Below, piece after piece: positions 5,591-5,823 of a stretch of 5,823 bases of DNA; position 1 is the first letter of the stretch, and every line of letters starts with the position of its first letter. This DNA is from Planctomycetota bacterium. Lineage in GTDB: Bacteria; Planctomycetota; Planctomycetia; Planctomycetales; Planctomycetaceae. The position numbers were made by a program, and so were the translations under genes. A model generated the notes under the pieces. It saw nothing but the letters and a program-made list of their open reading frames with translations. It was not told the DNA's origin and searched no databases. The stretch is from positions 1 to 5,823 of the forward strand of contig JAADHY010000253.1 of the NCBI GenBank assembly GCA_013151585.1, read 5' to 3'.

Positions 5591-5823
5591 AAAGTGCATT
5601 TTCCCATCGATACCGTTCAGAGAGACCTGAGCCCCTTAAGACTCGGCGGGTCTCTCAAAGGAAGCTCGTCCGCCCACGGGAGCCGTTCGCCTGCGACAGG
5701 GCCGCACTGCCGTCCCAAGGATTCACTCTAATCGAGCTATTGGTGGTGATTGCGATCATCGCTGTCTTGATCGCGTTGCTGCTGCCAGCCGTGCAGCAGG
5801 CCCGCGAAGCGGCCCGGCTGGTT
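5587..5823 (+). CDS. DUF1559-family prepilin-like protein (5' part, truncated by the window end)
   Basis: 79 codons are visible. A basic 45-residue leader ends at G45, followed by FTLIELLVVIAIIAVLIALL and then LPAVQQAREAARL. The motif G|F-T-L-I-E with glutamate at +5, and the stretch LLPAVQQAREAAR right after the membrane helix, are diagnostic of DUF1559 proteins, which occur in many copies per genome in Planctomycetes. Members have a GspG-like N-terminal helix and a larger beta-rich body; their function is not settled, though a pilin or pseudopilin role is supported by the motif. Its position directly after three minor pseudopilins, with an ATGA overlap, suggests it is the major or a dedicated subunit of this machine. 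The leader is long compared with the 6-25 residues usual for prepilins. Confidence 0.93.
   Translation, partial: MKSAFSHRYRSERPEPLKTRRVSQRKLVRPREPFACDRAALPSQGFTLIELLVVIAIIAVLIALLLPAVQQAREAARLV
5620..5656 (+). repeat. Inverted repeat inside the DUF1559 leader coding region
   Basis: GAGAGACC (5620-5627) and GGTCTCTC (5649-5656) are a perfect 8-bp inverted repeat. The 21-base spacer can form a further short stem (GAG 5629-5631 with CTC 5642-5644). It falls in codons ~12-24 of the DUF1559 gene, ahead of the prepilin motif. It may act as an mRNA processing or stability element separating the minor pseudopilin genes from the last gene. No T-run follows, so a terminator is unlikely. Confidence 0.5.

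Overview
The window is GC-rich bacterial DNA, read entirely on the + strand. It holds one tightly packed cluster for a type II secretion / type IV pilus-like (T2SS/T4P) machine. The last gene carries the N-terminal prepilin signature (GFTLIELLVVIAIIAV, then LLPAVQQAREAARL) of the DUF1559 proteins, which are hugely expanded in Planctomycetes. With the long prepilin leaders and the divergent minor pseudopilins, this points to a planctomycete, probably a Pirellula-like lineage. The species cannot be told from the sequence.

Layout. Positions 2-34 are probably the last codons of an upstream gene, possibly a GspE-type ATPase. Three consecutive genes for GspF/PilC-family inner-membrane platform proteins follow: F1 (44-1141), F2 (1138-2163) and F3 (2393-4042). 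F1 appears to carry a one-base frameshift near 1046-1056: the family-typical C-terminus is encoded in the next frame and ends at 1118. A 229-base gap before F3 has no convincing gene but contains a long imperfect hairpin (2297-2347). F3 is unusually large (549 aa) because it has an extra multi-spanning membrane domain ahead of its GspF domains.

From 4036 to the window end, four prepilin/pseudopilin-like genes follow with stop/start overlaps of 1-7 bases: a short GspI/PilV-like protein with a shifted prepilin motif, a GspJ-like protein with a classical motif, a PilX/GspK-like protein without the +5 glutamate, and the start of a DUF1559 prepilin-like protein.

How the genes may work together (inference from family knowledge): the ATPase and GspF-type platform proteins would drive assembly of a short pseudopilus. 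The three small minor pseudopilins would prime or cap it, and the DUF1559 protein would be the major or an exported subunit. Three different F-type proteins in one locus is the most unusual aspect. Secretin, GspL/M-type proteins and prepilin peptidase are not visible in this window.
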